46,953 nt of DNA from Aquimarina rhabdastrellae (GCA_947387485.1 CANDNT010000024.1:1-46953), one strand, 5' to 3'; counted from the stretch's first letter, positions 14,101 through 21,000 are shown. A program made the numbers and translations. Notes: a model not told the origin generated them from the sequence alone.

Positions 14101-17100
14101 CATTTACCATCTACTGATAACATCCCCATTTGCGAAGTCTTGATATGCATATCTGCTCCTGCCCCAACGTATACTCCTCCTGCCAACATAAGATCACTCT
14201 GACCAAGAATTAATGAATCACAAGCATTTGCAATTGCTACCAATGAGGAAGAACACGCTGTATCAATAGTCAAACAAGGCCCTTGTAAGTTTAGAAAATA
14301 TGATATTCGTGCTGCTAATATTGAATTATCTCCTCCAGTAAAACCGTAAGCACTTGTTCTCATTTTATCGGATAATAAATGATAATCTCCTTGCCCGCAA
14401 CCTACAAATACACCACATTTGCTTTTTCCTAATGTTTGAGCATTATAACCTGCATTTTCTATAGTATGCCAGCAAGTTTGTAAAAACAGTCTTTGTTGCG
14501 GATCCATACACTCCGCTTCAGACGGTGATATATTAAAAAATAAAGGGTCAAAAAGATCATATTCTTCCAGTGCCCCCATCCATTTACTATAGGTTTTTCC
14601 AGGAATAGCTTCTCCATCTTGATAATATTTTTCAATATTCCATCGTCGTTGGGAAATTTCACTTATACAATTCTTTCCTTCTGCTATATTACTCCAAAAA
14701 GTTTCCACATCATTTGCCATAGGAAACTGACCTGCCATACCTATAATGGCTATGGATTGTAGTTGATCGTAGGATTTTGTTCCTTGTTTTGTTATAGATA
14801 CTTCTCGTTTTGATGTAATTTCTCTTTGGTTTGATGATAAAACATCTATATCATGAGGTTTTATTAATGTATCAGTAACAGCTATTGCTTCCTTCTGAAC
14901 AGGCAACAACACCCCTAACTTCTTCATTTCCTCTTTGACAAAACGACTAAATTCTATAAGGTTTGGATAGCTATAAATTTTGGTTGCGTTAATAGAAATT
15001 TTAAATTTCTCATTGATCTTTCTAATCCAGGTTACTCCAATGATTGAATCTAAACCAAGATCTACAAACTGACTATCTTCTTCAATCTCGTCTTCTTCCA
15101 TATGTAGTTCCTGAGCCAACAAGATTTTGAGTTTGGTTTTAATCATTGGTAATACATCAACAGATTGCTGTTGTTTTTCAGCAATCGTTAAAACAGGTTT
15201 TTCTTCAAGGGATATATATTCCTGAACATCATCTGATGTATTATTGAAATTGCCCTCAATACGCTCCAAGGTGTCTGATCGTCCAACAAAAGTCTCTTCG
15301 TGCATAGACAACTCCCTTGCGTACGTATCTTCCAAGCGTTCCTTGACATAACATGTCATTTGATTCTTGAACGCAATTAAACTATTTCTCGAATTACGTG
15401 TTAGCTCTTTTGCCAATGTAAATGCAAACTCAATTATCTCTTTACGTGATACTACAGGTAAGGGTATTCCTTTTTCTTTTAATATCTGACCAGAGTATTC
15501 TATACCTGTAAGCAAGGTATCTCGAGTAAGGTCATAGCCTATACGACTAGGAAAAATCAATGTCGAACCTGCTCCAGGAGTAAATCCATATATCATATAT
15601 GGGCTCACATAATGACTTTCTTTGCTTAAAATTGGGAAATCACTAAACATTCCCATAGACCATCCTGCTCCAATCCCATGACCTTGCATCGCAGCAATTA
15701 CAGGAATATCGCAATTCATGGCTAAGTGATATATTTCAGTGTCAGTAAATTTAATTTTACCTTCCTGAATATCTAGTAACATTTCTTTTGTTCCTCCCGA
15801 AATAAAATAACTATCATATCCTGTAATTATAACAACCTTATAGATTGAAGAATCTGCTATATGATCAAAAGCCTCTATCATTCCTTCCATAAAAGCATCT
15901 GAAAACATATTCCTAGCCTCTCGATCTTCCATCTTGATCATGACAATACCTCCGGGATGTAAAGTCGCTTTTATTACTTCTGATTTTAACTCTATTCTTA
16001 CTGGTTCATTTGGGAATGTCACGGCTTTTTCATCATTTGCCGACCACAATGGTAATTTGTCTAATAAAGCTCTTAGTTTTATTTCTTGATTTTTTTTCCA
16101 GCTCCGTATAACTTTCTTAGGAAGTGATGACCAATATCCTGCCTGATCCAAGGCATCTGTCATTGGATCTGGTGAAATCAATACTGAATTAACATACTCT
16201 TGTAAATCCAAGCCACTATACTCCCTAGCTGTAAGTAATATTTCCTGCGTCATATAAAACCCAAAATTCCTAACAAAAAACGGAAGGCATAATCTACCTA
16301 TCTCTGAAACATCCATAAGACCTGAAGCACAATATATACCTTCGCTATGATAGATACAAACGTCACTACATTGACCAATAAGCCATCCTATATCTTTAGC
16401 ATTTCTTTCCAAAACTGAAATGATAGGTACTGAAGCATTGATTAATAATCTCTGAAGCGCTCTAATTTCTTCTACTCTACTTGATAAATCAGATACTTTT
16501 AAGAACTCTTCATCTGTACTATTAAGAATAATAACTTTATAAGTCGATGTGTTTTTTACCTGCTTTAAAACTTCTTCTATTTCAGAAATTAAAGACTTTA
16601 ATTTATATTTTTTTGTTCTGATATCTATACTAACAGTTAATACTCCTTCTATAGAACTCTCCAATCTTATGTATTTTGATTGAACAAACAACTCTTTATC
16701 GGCACCTATTAATTCATCTTCTATAATAAAAGCTTTCGTCTGTTTTAATCCTTCCACTCGCTTTGCTATATCTCGACCAAGATGTTGTTTTAATAATCGA
16801 AGTGAAGTCTGTGGTTTTTCACTTAAAGATCGTATAAGATTTTCTGTATAGGAATTTACTTTATCAAAAGTAACTATCGGAGTACTCCACCCTCTCTCTT
16901 TCAAAGCATTACCTCTCGATACTCCAAAACGGTATAAAAAATCTCGGGATAATACAACTCCAAAACGTTCTTCAAATAGAGATTCTTCTTCTGTAGTAGG
17001 AAATAAACCTCCTTTTACATCTGTATAGCCATATCTAGATTCCTCACTTAAAACCATAAAATCACATAAAGCCCCTAATAAAAAACCTGAGCCTATTGCT

Positions 17101-20100
17101 TCTCCCTCCATTTCTGCAATTACTGGATAAGGAAAAGATGTTATCGATTGATATAGTCCTTGGATCAAACACTCATTATAAGAATTACGATCTCCTTGAA
17201 GAAAGGTTTTATTTGTTCCTCTTATTATTAAAATTTTTAATCCTGAAAAATCTTTTAGATAGTTAAGGCTCTGTATTAAAGTCTCAATCAAATCTCTTGA
17301 AAGAAAATTATTATGTTCTGTAGCTATCTCAAGACTGTAAACACCTTGTCCTCTATCTAATAATCTTATATCGGAGTCTTTCTTTGATTTATTAAGAGAT
17401 CTTGCTCCTGTTGTAGCCAAACTAAACTGGACTTTAGGTTCTAACCTATTTTGTATTACATTTTCTTGTATTTTATTTAAACTTTGTAATGAAATATTGG
17501 CAGGTTTTGGCAATAATACTTTATCAAAATCTTTATTTGTTGAAATAACATTATTATCTCTTGTATTAAAAAATTGTATAGGAATCGGAATTTCTAAAGT
17601 ATTATCTTTTTCTTGAAGTTTTAAAGGAGTTATTTTAGAATACTTTATTTCAAAATCTTGTTGCTTTTTATAAGTAGCCCAATATCCTTTTTTGTGATCA
17701 AAAGGATATGTTGGAACCTCTAGAGTTTTGATTCTTAAAGGATATAACTTTATCCAATCTATATTTTTACCCAAACACCATTGCTCTGCTATATACTTTA
17801 AATCAAAACTATCAATACTAACTTTATTATTTTCTAGTTCATCGAGTTTTGATTTTTTAATATGTCCTAAATAAATATTAGATTGAGAAGTTCCTTCCAA
17901 AAAGTTTTTCAAGCATCTTTTGATATCTTCCAGGGTATGATATGGAAAAGCCAATCTATGTCCCATTTCCTCTTTGGTAGTATGTAAAGTATATGCTAAT
18001 TGATATGGAGCTATAGCTGGGTTCTGTATCACATAATCTAATATGTTTTTTGCATAAACCTTCAGTATTTCTTCACGTCTTGCCGATAATAAGAATAAAT
18101 GTGGACCATCAATTACTTTGGTATTCTCTTTCTCAATATTTTCATACGACTCAACAACTACATGTGCATTTGCTCCACCAATACCAAAACTACTTACTCC
18201 TGCAATTACAGTTGTTTCATTTTCATTAGGTAACCATTCCATCCCTTTTTCTAGGATATGAAAAGGCTTTTTCTCTATTTCAATTTTGTTATTTATGTTT
18301 TTAAAATTCTGGGTTGCTGGCAAATAATTATGTCTCATTGCCATAACTACCTTGAGTAGTCCAGCAATTCCAGATGCTGCTTCTAAATGACCTATATTGG
18401 TTTTTATAGATCCTATTCCACACCAAGGTATATCTTCTTTATCTTTTTGATCTTGTAATGATTGAAAAGCTTTAGTCAACCCTAAAATTTCTATAGGATC
18501 TCCCAAACTAGTTCCTGTACCATGTGCTTCTATATATGATACGTTTTTTATATCTATTTTTGCTTTTCTGTAAGCTTCTTCAATGAGTTGTTTTTGTTTA
18601 TTTGGATTAGGAACTGTTACTCCTCCAGAATAACCTCCGTGATTAACCGCTGTACTTTTAATTAATCCTAGTACATTATCATTATCGAATATTGCTTTTG
18701 ATAACGGTTTTAAAAGAAGTAATACTGCTCCTTCACCTCGTACATATCCATTAGCTCTTTCATCAAAAGTATAGCATCTACCATCTACACTAAGCATATT
18801 GGATTCTTTGTATGCGATAGACTTTGTTGGTTCACACATAAGATGAATTCCACCAACTATAGCTTGTTCACATTGGTTTTGCTGAATCGCTACTACTGCA
18901 TTATTAATAGCCACCAAAGATGAAGAACAAGCTGTATCAATAGTTATACTTGGACCATCAAGGTCATAAAAATATGAAATTCTGTTTGAGAGCATTGCCA
19001 TCGCCGTTCCTGTAGCCGAAAACTCCTTGATTTCAGAATTTTTATGTAATAAAGTTTCATAGTCACTACCGCTAGCACCTATAAAAACACCTGTTTTACT
19101 CTTTTTTAGTAATGAAGGTTTATATCCTGAGTTTTCTATTAATTCCCAAGTTAATTCAAGAAGAATTCTTTGCTGAGGATCTATTAATTTTGCTTCACGA
19201 GGAGATATTTCGAAAAAAGATGCATCAAATTTATCGATACCTTTTATATATCCTCCATAATTGATTCCTTTATGAATACCATTTATATCAATATTTTCTG
19301 GCCAATCCCACCTTTCTTTAGGAGTCTTTGTGATATGTGTATTTCCATTCACCAAATTTTCCCAAAATTCTTCTTTATTATTGGCTCCAGGAACTTTTAA
19401 TGAAACTCCTATAATAGCTATGTCCTCAGAATTGGAAAAACTTTCTTCTTTTTTTATAATTTTGTTATTTTCTTTTTGATTATGTGAATCATTATCCGAA
19501 AGTATATATGACGTAATATCTTCTACCGAAAATAACCCATAAAACATACTTGGGTTCGTTTTTAAATCATATTCCAGATTGAGATACTCCGAAAGTTCTG
19601 TATAAACAATTGATTCTACTCCATGTTTTCTAAGATCAGTATGTAACGTTATCTCATTATTTTCTAAAATCTTGGAAAAAAAGTTAATTATACCTTGGCC
19701 TAATTGTTCTTTACTAACATTACTTGCAATTATAATATTTTGAGTTGGTATCAGAGAGTTTTCTTGAGGTATAGATACTGTCTTTTCATAAGTAATATTT
19801 TTATTAGTAGATTTTATTTCTCCTGACCTTTTTATATCTCTTTCACTTCCTATTATTAATGGTTTTAATACTTTTTTGATTGTAAATATTTTTGCCATCA
19901 ACATTCCGTCTTTTTCTCGTACTAAGGAAGAACTTAGTTTAACTGTATTCTTATCCAAGAAAGAAAAATGGTCCAGATTATATATTAATTGTTCATCTGC
20001 ATTTGCATTTGCAAAATAATGTATATCTCTGGCAATGGTAAAACTATCTTTTGCCCAATTATAATTATCTATTTCTCCAATGTATTTTTCATGAATAAAA

Positions 20101-20876
20101 TTCAATTCACATTTATCACTTATTTTAGGGTATGAAGCAAAATATAAAAGTCCAACACCATTAATATCTTCATAAGAATCTATCTGATATCTTTTTTGAA
20201 ATAAAGGTTTGTCATCCAAAATAATATCAAATGATTCTTTATTTAATGTTATTTTGGATCCTTCTTTATTCTCCTCATTTTTATCAGATTGAAAAAAACA
20301 GGATTTTACTTTAAAAAAATCTTTTGCAACTTTAGGAAGTTTATCGTGAACGATGATGTTTTTATGATTTACATTTAGAGGTGCTCCTTTTTCCAATTTT
20401 TGGTTATTTCCAGAATTTCTAGAGGAAAAAACAGTCATCAACTCTGTTCTCATTTTTTTATCATCTCCTAACACTTGTCCTTTACTAAAAAACATCTTAT
20501 TACCATACCTAGATAATTCACTTTCAATCTTTAATTCCTCATTTTCAGTAAATTTACCTAAACAACTATCGGATTCCCATTTTATTCGAACAAAGCTAGC
20601 GTATAGTCTATTTCCATTGCTATCAAACAATTGCCCCGATTCTGCACCTAACCCTTTTGATATCATTGTCCAATGTACGTCTCCCAATTCTTTCATTAGC
20701 CAGTTTTCGGACAGACCATCCCATAGCATATGTGGTAAGTTTAAGCTATACGTTCGGTTTTCAGATACTTTATTCATTATATTAAAATCATTAAATTTTG
20801 GAAAATAAGCTTTCTGGCCTGACCGGAAATAACTTCTGTTAATTGAGTATAACAAAGCGTCTATGGTAGGCTTCAA
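2358..20876 (-). CDS. Giant trans-AT polyketide synthase with LnmK-like loading domain and embedded beta-branching crotonases
   Basis: 6172 residues, more than four modules and no AT. Order: LnmK-like (about 40-335), ACP0 (Ser 422), KS1 (Cys 650), three crotonase domains (about 1175-1870), ACP1 (Ser 1944), KS2 (Cys 2208), KR (about 2860-3100), ACP2 (Ser 3174), KS3 (Cys 3432), DH-like (about 3880-4160), KR (about 4405-4610), C-methyltransferase (about 4710-5050), ACP3 (Ser 5132), KS4 (Cys 5393), DH (His 5871, Asp 6048), C-terminal docking helix (NNEISIEEA). All four KSs keep HGTGT and the later NIGH/YVGH histidine. The start is TTG at 20876, preceded by in-frame TAA codons; the first internal ATG is at 20777 (residue 34), just before the LnmK-like domain, and is a credible alternative. 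The loading domain makes this the likely first protein of the assembly line, although the gene lies downstream of the one encoding the thioesterase. Confidence 0.97.
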   Translation of the reverse strand: MKPTIDALLYSINRSYFRSGQKAYFPKFNDFNIMNKVSENRTYSLNLPHMLWDGLSENWLMKELGDVHWTMISKGLGAESGQLFDSNGNRLYASFVRIKWESDSCLGKFTENEELKIESELSRYGNKMFFSKGQVLGDDKKMRTELMTVFSSRNSGNNQKLEKGAPLNVNHKNIIVHDKLPKVAKDFFKVKSCFFQSDKNEENKEGSKITLNKESFDIILDDKPLFQKRYQIDSYEDINGVGLLYFASYPKISDKCELNFIHEKYIGEIDNYNWAKDSFTIARDIHYFANANADEQLIYNLDHFSFLDKNTVKLSSSLVREKDGMLMAKIFTIKKVLKPLIIGSERDIKRSGEIKSTNKNITYEKTVSIPQENSLIPTQNIIIASNVSKEQLGQGIINFFSKILENNEITLHTDLRKHGVESIVYTELSEYLNLEYDLKTNPSMFYGLFSVEDITSYILSDNDSHNQKENNKIIKKEESFSNSEDIAIIGVSLKVPGANNKEEFWENLVNGNTHITKTPKERWDWPENIDINGIHKGINYGGYIKGIDKFDASFFEISPREAKLIDPQQRILLELTWELIENSGYKPSLLKKSKTGVFIGASGSDYETLLHKNSEIKEFSATGTAMAMLSNRISYFYDLDGPSITIDTACSSSLVAINNAVVAIQQNQCEQAIVGGIHLMCEPTKSIAYKESNMLSVDGRCYTFDERANGYVRGEGAVLLLLKPLSKAIFDNDNVLGLIKSTAVNHGGYSGGVTVPNPNKQKQLIEEAYRKAKIDIKNVSYIEAHGTGTSLGDPIEILGLTKAFQSLQDQKDKEDIPWCGIGSIKTNIGHLEAASGIAGLLKVVMAMRHNYLPATQNFKNINNKIEIEKKPFHILEKGMEWLPNENETTVIAGVSSFGIGGANAHVVVESYENIEKENTKVIDGPHLFLLSARREEILKVYAKNILDYVIQNPAIAPYQLAYTLHTTKEEMGHRLAFPYHTLEDIKRCLKNFLEGTSQSNIYLGHIKKSKLDELENNKVSIDSFDLKYIAEQWCLGKNIDWIKLYPLRIKTLEVPTYPFDHKKGYWATYKKQQDFEIKYSKITPLKLQEKDNTLEIPIPIQFFNTRDNNVISTNKDFDKVLLPKPANISLQSLNKIQENVIQNRLEPKVQFSLATTGARSLNKSKKDSDIRLLDRGQGVYSLEIATEHNNFLSRDLIETLIQSLNYLKDFSGLKILIIRGTNKTFLQGDRNSYNECLIQGLYQSITSFPYPVIAEMEGEAIGSGFLLGALCDFMVLSEESRYGYTDVKGGLFPTTEEESLFEERFGVVLSRDFLYRFGVSRGNALKERGWSTPIVTFDKVNSYTENLIRSLSEKPQTSLRLLKQHLGRDIAKRVEGLKQTKAFIIEDELIGADKELFVQSKYIRLESSIEGVLTVSIDIRTKKYKLKSLISEIEEVLKQVKNTSTYKVIILNSTDEEFLKVSDLSSRVEEIRALQRLLINASVPIISVLERNAKDIGWLIGQCSDVCIYHSEGIYCASGLMDVSEIGRLCLPFFVRNFGFYMTQEILLTAREYSGLDLQEYVNSVLISPDPMTDALDQAGYWSSLPKKVIRSWKKNQEIKLRALLDKLPLWSANDEKAVTFPNEPVRIELKSEVIKATLHPGGIVMIKMEDREARNMFSDAFMEGMIEAFDHIADSSIYKVVIITGYDSYFISGGTKEMLLDIQEGKIKFTDTEIYHLAMNCDIPVIAAMQGHGIGAGWSMGMFSDFPILSKESHYVSPYMIYGFTPGAGSTLIFPSRIGYDLTRDTLLTGIEYSGQILKEKGIPLPVVSRKEIIEFAFTLAKELTRNSRNSLIAFKNQMTCYVKERLEDTYARELSMHEETFVGRSDTLERIEGNFNNTSDDVQEYISLEEKPVLTIAEKQQQSVDVLPMIKTKLKILLAQELHMEEDEIEEDSQFVDLGLDSIIGVTWIRKINEKFKISINATKIYSYPNLIEFSRFVKEEMKKLGVLLPVQKEAIAVTDTLIKPHDIDVLSSNQREITSKREVSITKQGTKSYDQLQSIAIIGMAGQFPMANDVETFWSNIAEGKNCISEISQRRWNIEKYYQDGEAIPGKTYSKWMGALEEYDLFDPLFFNISPSEAECMDPQQRLFLQTCWHTIENAGYNAQTLGKSKCGVFVGCGQGDYHLLSDKMRTSAYGFTGGDNSILAARISYFLNLQGPCLTIDTACSSSLVAIANACDSLILGQSDLMLAGGVYVGAGADMHIKTSQMGMLSVDGKCHTFDQKANGFVPGEGVGVVMLKRLEDAERDGDNILGVIKGWGINQDGKTNGITAPNTQAQAKLQQEVYDKYKIDPSSIQLVEAHGTGTKLGDPIEVEALVESFKNYTLEREYCAIGSVKSNIGHCLMAAGVAGVIKLLMSLKYKKLPPTINFENLNEHINIENSPFYVNTQLKDWSIEQKQQRQAAISSFGFSGTNAHMVISEYNSGETNTLNSKNSHTNYIFPLSAKTEEQLTQKAVDMLQYLNKQNQSCELDRIAYTMQVGRMEMEYRLGVISNTKDQLIEKLKEFIDDKKQVLDVFVGRTKNNENTISLFSKDTDLQETIDKWIQQKKLSNLVNLWVQGYSLDWNKLYEEIKPRRIELPLYPFTKERYWIEENESKNSIESITEKEITQTLFFDEYWEKEKHTIAPLKKENRSTIIFADKEFSKMQVKEIPGNEFEVIVVEQSNSYESVSPQLYKCSPENTTDIEKILTVINHQEHKSIHILYLWAKDMGEEGVYRLFDLFKIIKSSALPVDKITLVGHYDTQEISTCWDYSWIGFERSLKFLLPNTELSLFYINSPIDPFELMTEALQSDGIVWYKNNQRHRLSLRSFEPGKITNESVLKQKGNYLITGGCGKLGLQFAHFLAENYQANLLLIGRSPISSVIEEQMKIIKNAGAGQVYYRSVDVSNEEAMLTLRSQLPFKISGIIHAAGVASSQPFNQRSIEDIKTILYPKTLGTIILDEILDQSSLDFICYFSSVSAFLGDFGSCDYSIASRFQMAYSFYREQKEGIRSKTMVINWPLWEEGGMGTSDVEQASFYLKSSGQESLKTSQGIALWQELLKTDRLQTLVMLGKPSRIEQVLKRLYDTEQLHSRENVLDNTNDFRENKKKFYDHRTSIKEYVTNDLKQQIANLTKINLGQLKVDKNLTDYGFDSISLGRLASGLTTYFGVEITPAVFFSATTIQKLTNYILEEYSTEINNFYSTESTTKDEKEINKTIDATRLKSIKQTIDESFSSNFYPKHSVISDSEPIAVVGMSGRFPQAQTVDQLWSILVEGKDAITEIPANRWDWSDYYIAKGNKNNKITTNKGGFIPGVDEFDPLFFGISPREAEYMDPAERLLLIETYKAIEDARISPKNIKGEKIGVFVGMEEGQYDQITGKQGITTTGNAMISSRLSYFLDLQGPTIATNTACSSGLVALHQAVSSLRLGECKAAIVAGVSLLLSPESYVMMSEAGMLSEDGRCHTFSKNAKGIGVGESVVVLMLKPLSAAITENDTIYGTIKASGVNFDGKTNGVTAPNGDRQAALIEKIYTDHQININDLSYIVTHGTGTKLGDPVEINALTKAFKKLKANQKTITKPECCALTSCKSNIGHTLAASGLVSVVNLLKAMQHRQIPASLNCTEENDYINWKDSPFFINKETREWNRDRSNPYMGAVSSFGRSGTNAHVVIEEFLVSEESKYTSPTEINDEKVMILLSARTEEQLHQKTRDLLDMILISTDTFELPDLAYSLQVCKEEFDVRLGILVNTKHQLIEKLEAYLEDSQIIEGVFFSKVKHDQEDMNIINGDDDMKEAIEKWIVRRKLYKLMELWVKGLSIDWKKFYGENLPKRIALPAYPFAQDRYWTDISQKYSKIAGNSIHPLIHHNTSNFIEQSYSSTFSVEQPIIAGYRYQENTIITAGVYLEMARTAVEEAVPSIENSMVIELNNIEWGVPCLIDKDKNIGISLSVTNDNRILYEIKNQEKETQETYCVGNATVITKPEIPKLNISELKKQIKTEEIEISSIYNALKKDEVNYEKSFQVLDEIYFEDGQILTKLVLPFTEHKKYVLHPRIIEGVLQASTMLSSGTKAFMPLTLETLMVIAPYTEEIFAWIRIASKEESQNNFIKLDIDLCDANGNAIVIMRGLELIKTAEFLSLYNKTCMIADGLNWDGLSYEPQWEEQPIEPSKIETTHKNILVVYSGKTSGFEEEIQKYYSQKKGSEVFVIRISDKTVQVSDKEWQCGIHDPKGFQICLQNMGVIDTLYFLSLEKKFSEPINQTELRQNYEAQEIQFLRLIKFLKQENSINEKIETYVLTLDTHKIHHTEVNQFTGAGITGLAYSLAQGSYQFRIRNLDVSTKDLETAKDQAQLLQMILQEPPSDRGEVFKIRSGKRYQQKLYKLNWNKQDITAIRQNGVYLIIGGSGTVGKILTHQLIEKYEASVVWIGRSEITSEKVKTAMQSFDEYKGNLEYLQADVTNLEAMKEVVSSIKQKYTTINGAIFSGMVFNFENSLDQTTEKEFSSIFDLKAQGSWVFYTVLKKEALDFMCYFSSGQAYSFSGASKLSAYASGITYADSLVQSVRKESKFPIGIINWGFWKSSLDTMKEGNEEILTDNFKTLEDDEGFTCFEQFITELCNGRIHQVLCMKASEPIKELMNCNQKEFISYEEKSEVPSIKLSTHDIEIPQEKINQLKATEEKSELEDRLLQMLYCQIEQLIESNNQEKNFKISDVRKKCGIIDKYAFWWDNCFKRFNQNGYVKFKNGTISDLKKTNVEEVSNKWEEEKEKYLQNPDQRAWITLVDNCLEGLPEILTGKVLATDIIFPNASMEKVEGVYKNNLKSDTFNEIIANAVATYVQQKLEFDPEAKIKILEIGAGTGGTSSVVFSKLKPFKTSIDEYCYTDLSKVFFFHAEEKYIPDNPYIRCQRLDIEQSIEDQGIEAGSYDLVIATNVLHATSDIRQTLCNAKAILNSDGYLFMNELSTPALFNHLTFGLLDGWWLFKDAEVRMEGSPGVTPEGWQKILEEEGFQKVIFPVEEAHHLGQQIVLAQSNGVVRRKTLKIQKQKELSHIPVSRKNKSEKPEKKISRSLKSSSLNSKPSQNISEYTRGVILDSLSKTLKISLTSIDHNIAFSDYGIDSILGVSFINQINKTLAITLNTAIIFEHSSVNRLEKHIVNTYKQKIKLPVAEQQDVLAIEDSEELSKIHNNKENIIPFNLTGNRFQINKNSFSELSLGQTTSNLSEIAVVGISGMFPKADNIEEFWHNLENGIDGVSELPDFYLDQSNYFSTTKQPGKTRCKWGGILGERDCFDPLFFNISPKEAESMNPHQRLVLQESWKAIENAGYNPRDFSETQTGIYIGAEPTGYTGDTFTGYSDAIIASRLSYILNLNGPSFVVNTGCSSSAVALHLACESLRNRETDLALAGGVNACLDQNVLIRLDKIEMLSPKGRCFTFDQTADGTIMSEGVGIVVLKRLEDAVKSGDKIYGIISGSGINQDGASNGITAPNGAAQEKLIVDVYNKFNIDPEKINYVEAHGTGTKLGDPIETNALVRAFRNFTEKKEFCAVGSAKSYVGHAAAAAGVIGLIKVLLSLQKNKIPKLLNFNTINPLIEFTDSPFYINTEVLDWRPLEGTPRMAAINSFGHSGTNAHIVVKEYMYPEEQKIIRKNNPVIIPISARTHEQLLQRTTDLLKFISYQKEKNQTTEIINLAELAYTLQVGREAMEERLGFIVDSIEELVKKLEAFINGERTITNTWIGRVKQDNDIQNLFGVDADLQQIIDKWIIENKLSGLIELWVKGLKLDWYRLYKGEKVNRIPLPSYPFAKERYWLNTLENKESAKVSEEGMVSRIHPLLHQNTSDLNQQCYITTFNGQEFFLKDHKVNGYKVLPAVAYLEMARAAFYNALAIYEEKCIVELQNVVWLKPMYVNTNKQTSISLFTSEERNNAEEKIDFEIYSIDTKIQNQQEEIYCQGQAVLIYNETSIKRDINQLKTQMQGDSIEYHTIYSSFKQIGMDYGLSHQGVSIIYMGDEQLLAKLTLPIETKDGSNQFILHPGIMDSALQACIGLMIDINNLPVRPLLPFALESVRIISKCTSEMYVWVRYAQDCKLGDRVIKLDLDLCDQEGNVCVQMLGFSSRILEEKIESTSQDTIQSQYFDDNFYNDVIEKVLNNEISIEEATKLN
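5352..11093 (-). other. Module 3: KS3-DH(inactive)-KR-cMT-ACP3
   Basis: Residues about 3262-5175 of the 6172-aa PKS. KS3 is intact, with NTACSSG (Cys 3432), HGTGTK and KSNIGH. The DH-like domain has VEQPIIAGY where DKDHxVxG is expected, so the catalytic His is missing. The second motif reads HPRIIEGVLQA, with Glu for the catalytic Asp. The domain is therefore almost certainly not a dehydratase. The KR has GGSGTVG and a Tyr (SAYASG), but Thr where Asn is usual. The C-methyltransferase has the SAM motif ILEIGAGTGG near residue 4870. ACP3 has GIDSI with Ser 5132. Predicted outcome: alpha-methyl, with beta-hydroxy or beta-keto. Confidence 0.83.
11232..14759 (-). other. Module 2: KS2-KR-ACP2
   Basis: Residues about 2040-3215 of the 6172-aa PKS. 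KS2 is intact (Cys 2208, HGTGTKLGDP, KSNIGH). The KR has GGCGKLG, the Ser (YFSSVSAFLG) and Tyr (DYSIAS), but the usual Asn is Ser. It has no LDD-type Asp after HAAG, which would fit an A-type (L) alcohol if active. ACP2 has GFDSI with Ser 3174. The expected result is a beta-hydroxyl; the stereochemistry is inference. Confidence 0.85.
14922..19430 (-). other. Module 1: KS1-(crotonase)x3-ACP1, a self-contained beta-branching module
   Basis: Residues about 483-1985 of the 6172-aa PKS. KS1 is complete (DTACSSS with Cys 650, HGTGT, KTNIGH). A linker ending in YPFDHKKGYW is followed by three crotonase-fold repeats and ACP1. ACP1 reads DLGLDSIIGVTW: Ser 1944 carries the arm and Trp 1950 lies six residues later. 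That Trp is the described flag of ACPs that accept HMG-synthase-dependent beta-branching. None of the other ACPs in the window has Trp there. No KR or DH is present, as expected if the beta-keto group is consumed by branching. Confidence 0.85.
15267..17354 (-). other. Three tandem crotonase (ECH) domains, the middle one degenerate
   Basis: Residues about 1175-1870 of the 6172-aa PKS. The third repeat (about 1625-1870) is very like PksI-type ECH2 decarboxylases: ISGGTKEMLLDIQEGKIKF, then PVIAAMQGHGIGAG, then YGFTPGAGSTLIFP. The first repeat (about 1175-1400) keeps the oxyanion-hole region (GEAIGSGFLLGALCDF) and could be the partner dehydratase (ECH1). The middle repeat (about 1405-1605) keeps the fold pattern (YKVIIL, then SVPIISVL) but lacks the Gly-rich oxyanion loop, so it is probably inactive. 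A PksH/PksI pair normally catalyses dehydration and decarboxylation of the HMG-type adduct on the ACP. The HMG synthase, donor ACP and decarboxylating KS are not in the window. Confidence 0.82.
19497..20774 (-). other. Loading region: LnmK-like acyltransferase/decarboxylase domain plus ACP0
   Basis: Residues about 35-460 of the 6172-aa PKS. The stretch containing NLPHMLWDGLSENWLMKELG, then SFVRIKW, then LGKFTENEEL resembles the LnmK / Pnap_2097 family. This is a double hot-dog fold; LnmK from the leinamycin pathway transfers methylmalonyl from CoA and decarboxylates it to propionyl-ACP. The assignment is from remembered family motifs, and I did not map the catalytic Tyr. ACP0 has GVES rather than the usual GxDS, with Ser 422 as the pantetheine site. 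Two roles are possible: starter loading (propionyl or acetyl) onto ACP0 for KS1, or supply of a donor acyl-ACP for beta-branching, as LnmK/LnmL do in leinamycin. Confidence 0.72.
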
Positions 20877-20901
20877 TAATTATTATATTATCTAGGAAAC
20901 A

Positions 20902-20926
20902 TATTAAGGTATCAATAACCTTAATA
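20902..20926. repeat. Intergenic inverted repeat upstream of the 6172-aa PKS
   Basis: A perfect 9-base dyad, TATTAAGGT and ACCTTAATA, around a 7-base loop, in the 124-base gap between the START gene and the large PKS gene. No T-run follows on the minus strand, so it does not look like an intrinsic terminator. It could be an RNA hairpin for processing or antitermination, or a protein-binding site. Confidence 0.5.
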
Positions 20927-21000
20927 CCAAACTATCCAGAAAAGGATTATTAGAATTCTTAATGTTAGTCTTATTTAATTTACAGGTTATGTTACTTCTT

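Noticed and set aside
1210..20808. Plus-strand ORFs of 60-110 codons across the PKS genes
   Set aside because: All lie opposite strongly conserved PKS domains, have no recognisable protein features, and arise from the codon bias of the minus-strand genes.
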